From positions 124,001 through 188,000 of the forward strand of contig NZ_CACZDK010000001.1 in assembly GCF_902779965.1 (NCBI RefSeq): 64,000 bases of DNA, read 5' to 3'. The DNA is from Fibrobacter succinogenes. GTDB taxonomy: Bacteria; Fibrobacterota; Fibrobacteria; Fibrobacterales; Fibrobacteraceae. Numbering within the stretch: the stretch's first letter is position 1; every line of letters starts with the position of its first letter. Both the position numbers and the translations under genes were made by a program. Shown here in pieces: positions 61,448 through 64,000 of this stretch. The notes beneath the pieces were generated by a model. It was given only the letters and a program-made list of their open reading frames with translations, searched no databases and had not been told where the DNA came from.

Positions 61448-62208
61448 TGAAGCGCATTGCCGTACTGATTTTTTGCTTAGTGGCGTATTCTGCAGCGGGT
61501 TTATTTGAAGTTTCGCCGCAAGACTGAAAATTCCTCCAGATTCTTCATCCGTATTTTGAACTTTCCGTTGGTGGAATGTATTCGGTAATGGATTACAAGA
61601 CCAAATCAAAGACAAACTATTATCATGACTTAGAACGTGATGAAATGGTTTATGACAAGGACCTTTATTACGATATCTATTCTTTTGAAGGGGGCGGTCC
61701 TCTGCTTGATTCTAAGATTGGTATCGGTTTTGCAAGACGGGTTGCCTTGTATTTGAGTTTTGGCTGTTTTTGGTCTGCTGGGGAACATCGTTATAAGATT
61801 TATTCGCGTGACAAAGAGGAATATTCCGAAGAAGATGCTAGATTCAGATTCTTTGGGGGATTGGGACTCAAATGGTATCCTGTTGTAAATGAACAAAATC
61901 CTCTTAATGGATTTTTCCTCGGAACGTCTTTTAAACTTGTTTCCCTTTTCGGAAACGAAAAATCAAGGGAAAAGTACGGAATGTACTATGTCGAGGGTGA
62001 ATCTTTTATCGAGTTTGAAATAGGAAAGGTCTGGAATATTTCGGATTCCTATTCGTTAGGCTTTTCTGTAAAGGTTGCAGGTGGTTTCGGAGGTGAAACA
62101 GAAAAGGTTGATGGCTTCCGAGTCGATAAAAACAGGGAACAAAAGGATGATGATATTACGCTAAATAGCAAGCATATCGGAGCAGTTATTACGTTTGTCC
62201 GGAAATAA
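61444..62208 (+). pseudogene. Exported beta-rich protein interrupted by an in-frame TGA
   Basis: From ATG 61444 (or 61447) a signal peptide reads MKRIAVLIFCLVAYSAAG, then LFEVSPQD. A TGA follows at 61525-61527 in the same frame, and the frame goes on without another stop to 62208. The downstream part (FELSVGGMYSVMDYKT onward, 210 residues from its first Met) has beta-barrel-like alternation. A single G-to-A change of a Trp codon (TGG) would restore a 254-residue exported protein. A sequencing error, a recent null mutation or translation from an internal ATG without signal are the choices. Confidence 0.7.
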
Positions 62209-63384
62209 TTACTTTAACTTTTCTTTCAACGCAGAAATTTCTTCCGAAGTCATTCCCAGTTTTTGCAAATATTTTTCTGTAGCGTCCGCCCAATCGGCTT
62301 TGTCTGTATTGGGAACGTCAATCCCTTCGGCGTGGTAGACCGATTGCAAATTTTTTAGAACGACTGCTTTGTAAAAATCGATTTGATGTGCGTTTAAGGA
62401 GACTTGCATGTCATCAATGACCGTGAAGTAGTTGATGAATGTCTGGGCGTAGTCTGCTTGGATTTCTTCGGCAGTGGCGCCCATCAGTGCTTCTAGAACG
62501 GCGATTGTAAAGCCGGTACGGTCCATGCCGTAGGTGCAATGCACTAAATAGGGTGCTTCATGTTCAATCATGTAGCGGAAACCTGTTGCAAGCCCTACTT
62601 TGAATGGCATGGAATAGAATTGTACGGGCATCGACAAGAAGACGGCGTCTTGCGATGAGTAATAGGAACTATCAAAGTTCTGGTAAGATCTAGCGTAAAT
62701 TTCGGTATCTGTTAAATTGATAAACGTGGCGATGCCGGCTTCTTTTGCAAGTGAATCCGCATAGTGGTTGCGACCGATAGAGTAGTCTATGGGACTTGAT
62801 GAACGGTATAGTTTGTTTGCGCCCATGCCTGTAGTGTGGACTTTTCGGAAGTTGGCGAAATCTTGAATTGAAAGTTCGGGGTAACTTTCTTTGTATAAAC
62901 TCATGTATTGAACATGCCGCATTATATCAATGCCGAAAAGATAGCCGCCTTTGTCTTTCATCTTCACGGTGACTTTTATGGGCGTCTTGACGTCGGATAT
63001 TTTAAGGACTTCAGCGGCTTCGCCGTAATGGATGGCTAGCATTAGGCGCTCGGCACCGCTCACTGCAGAAAGCGAAAAACCTGCGATGGGGACGTCATTG
63101 GTTGATTCTACGACAGGCATTTCGAGGGTGTCGTAGCCGACGATTGCAACAGTTACGATATCGCCAATTTCGAATTCGGTTAAAAATGAATCCGCCGGAT
63201 AGTCGAGGAAAAGGTCGGTGGATAAGAGCTGACCTGTGCTGTCTCCCCAAATAGAGGTGTGAAGTTCACCCTCCTGTTTAGTGGGGGTAGTGAACGAAAT
63301 TTCTTTTACGACAAAAGCCGGATTTGGCTCGCTACAGGCGATTAAAAACAGTGCGCAGAAAACGATTGCTGTAAAATGTCGCAC
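62209..63384 (-). CDS. Lipoprotein protein-tyrosine phosphatase-like protein
   Basis: A 391-residue lipoprotein (lipobox LIAC). Residues about 190-340 form a tyrosine-phosphatase domain. The P-loop LVHCTYGMDRTGFTIAV carries the CxxxxxR signature, and RSSSPIDYSIGRN and FINLTDTEIYARSYQ occur upstream as in the Y_phosphatase3 family. The N-terminal 150 residues look like a beta domain of unknown role. It lies 27 bases downstream of dnaA on the same strand and so may be transcribed with it. The substrate, protein or inositol phosphate or lipid, cannot be told. Confidence 0.8.
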   Translation of the reverse strand: MRHFTAIVFCALFLIACSEPNPAFVVKEISFTTPTKQEGELHTSIWGDSTGQLLSTDLFLDYPADSFLTEFEIGDIVTVAIVGYDTLEMPVVESTNDVPIAGFSLSAVSGAERLMLAIHYGEAAEVLKISDVKTPIKVTVKMKDKGGYLFGIDIMRHVQYMSLYKESYPELSIQDFANFRKVHTTGMGANKLYRSSSPIDYSIGRNHYADSLAKEAGIATFINLTDTEIYARSYQNFDSSYYSSQDAVFLSMPVQFYSMPFKVGLATGFRYMIEHEAPYLVHCTYGMDRTGFTIAVLEALMGATAEEIQADYAQTFINYFTVIDDMQVSLNAHQIDFYKAVVLKNLQSVYHAEGIDVPNTDKADWADATEKYLQKLGMTSEEISALKEKLK

Positions 63385-63411
63385 TACTCCCTCGCCTTTA
63401 CATTCTAGATC

Positions 63412-64000
63412 CTAATCGTGGATGGTATTCTTCAGGCTTTCGATCAAGCGTGCAAAACTCGGATCGGTTTCCATCTCTTTCTTGACGCTCTTGATGGCGT
63501 GAACGACGGTGGAGTGGTCCTTGCCGCCAAAACGGGAACCGATGCTCTGCAAGCTGATGGGGGAGAGCTCGCGCATGAGGAACATGGCGACTTGGCGAGC
63601 CTTCGAGATTTCCTTGGTGCCGCGTCCCGGTTCGATGAGCTTGGTCTCGGGAACTTCGTAGTGCTGCGATACGGCATGGAGCACGGCGTCAAGGCTTACG
63701 CGGCGACGGAGCGTCGGAGCAATTTCGGTGACGACCTTCTGTGCGATGTTCATGTCGATGTCGTGGCTCATGAGGCTCGACTGGAGTGTGAGCTTGATGA
63801 TGGCGCTTTCGAGGCAGCGCACATTGCTTGCGATATTTTCGGCGAGGTAACGGATGACTTCGTCGCTGATTTCGAGGTGGCGTTCTTCGGCCTTTTTGTG
63901 GAGAATGGCTTCGCGCGTTTCGACGTCTGGCGGTTGGATGTCAACGGTTAAGCCCCAGGAGAAGCGGCTCACGAGGCGGTCGGAGAGGTTCTTCACTTCG
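63412..64000 (-). CDS. dnaA: Canonical DnaA, C-terminal part (partial)
   Basis: The gene extends beyond the right end of the window. The visible 196 residues include SDRLVSRFSWGLTVDIQPPD with the arginine finger (SRF), the sensor II segment NVRCLESAIIKL and the C-terminal DNA-binding domain KARQVAMFLMRELSPIS. Its recognition motif is GGKDHSTVVHAI. All are orthodox DnaA features, so this is very likely the real initiator, in contrast to the divergent copy at 2537-3997. Confidence 0.95.
   Translation of the reverse strand, partial: EVKNLSDRLVSRFSWGLTVDIQPPDVETREAILHKKAEERHLEISDEVIRYLAENIASNVRCLESAIIKLTLQSSLMSHDIDMNIAQKVVTEIAPTLRRRVSLDAVLHAVSQHYEVPETKLIEPGRGTKEISKARQVAMFLMRELSPISLQSIGSRFGGKDHSTVVHAIKSVKKEMETDPSFARLIESLKNTIHD

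Noticed and set aside
61525-61527. In-frame TGA read as selenocysteine
   Set aside because: No hairpin of the bacterial SECIS type is evident right after the codon, the region is a linker behind a signal peptide, and no selenoprotein family is recognised.

Overview
The window looks like a chromosomal segment of a Fibrobacter species (Fibrobacterota, FCB group). The pointers are a lipoprotein with the Fibrobacter major paralogous (FISUMP-type) domain, several lipoproteins with serine-rich linkers just after the lipobox, a GH5 cellulase, a lipid A pathway (Gram-negative envelope), a T9SS-like C-terminal tail, and upstream motifs of the form TAnnTTTG that resemble Bacteroidota promoters. The annotation rests on reading motifs by eye; no database search was possible.

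Layout. 1-4.9 kb: the end of an unknown gene, a U32/TrhP-like tRNA hydroxylation protein, a small helical protein, a 0.5 kb AT-rich gap, then a divergent second DnaA and an SDR protein in one transcript. 5-12 kb: a serine-rich lipoprotein, an NAD synthetase with a degenerate glutaminase domain, SlyD, a GLUG-repeat lipoprotein and a helical protein. 12.4-19.4 kb: citramalate synthase, histidinol dehydrogenase and FGAM synthase (PurL).

19.7-22.4 kb holds the most unusual locus: a 386-residue protein with a chagasin-like N-terminal domain and 13 copies of KYGYPCG, followed by a radical SAM/SPASM protein with a TPR tail. It reads as a multi-core RiPP or protein-modification cassette. 22.5-28.2 kb (minus strand) is a secreted PGAP1-like hydrolase, a lipoprotein and a PDZ protein. 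28.4-33.9 kb is a tandem duplication of a hydrolase / M41-like peptidase / DUF4419 module; one copy carries a deletion of about 841 bp.

34-45 kb: GH5 cellulase, an ALDH/Fe-ADH operon, a gamma-carbonic anhydrase-like protein, a lipid kinase, LpxD, a divergent LpxC, FabZ, a nucleotidyltransferase, a TrmJ-like methyltransferase and a FemAB/GNAT-like acyltransferase. 45-54 kb: a FdtA-like cupin, an HTH/zinc-ribbon regulator, a PAS-GGDEF-EAL phosphodiesterase, TatD, GreA, the FISUMP lipoprotein and a DUF2062-DUF1015 fusion. 54-64 kb: a LolA-like/RND/porin operon, diaminopimelate dehydrogenase, a three-gene envelope cluster whose last gene is interrupted by an in-frame TGA, a lipoprotein tyrosine phosphatase and the 3' part of the canonical dnaA.

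Many intergenic regions are packed with short dispersed repeats, including CTACTTC heptamer tracts, AAGTTCT elements, two-hairpin palindromes and TTCGACAGGCTCAG elements. Several lie directly against start codons. No tRNA, rRNA, CRISPR array or insertion sequence was recognised.
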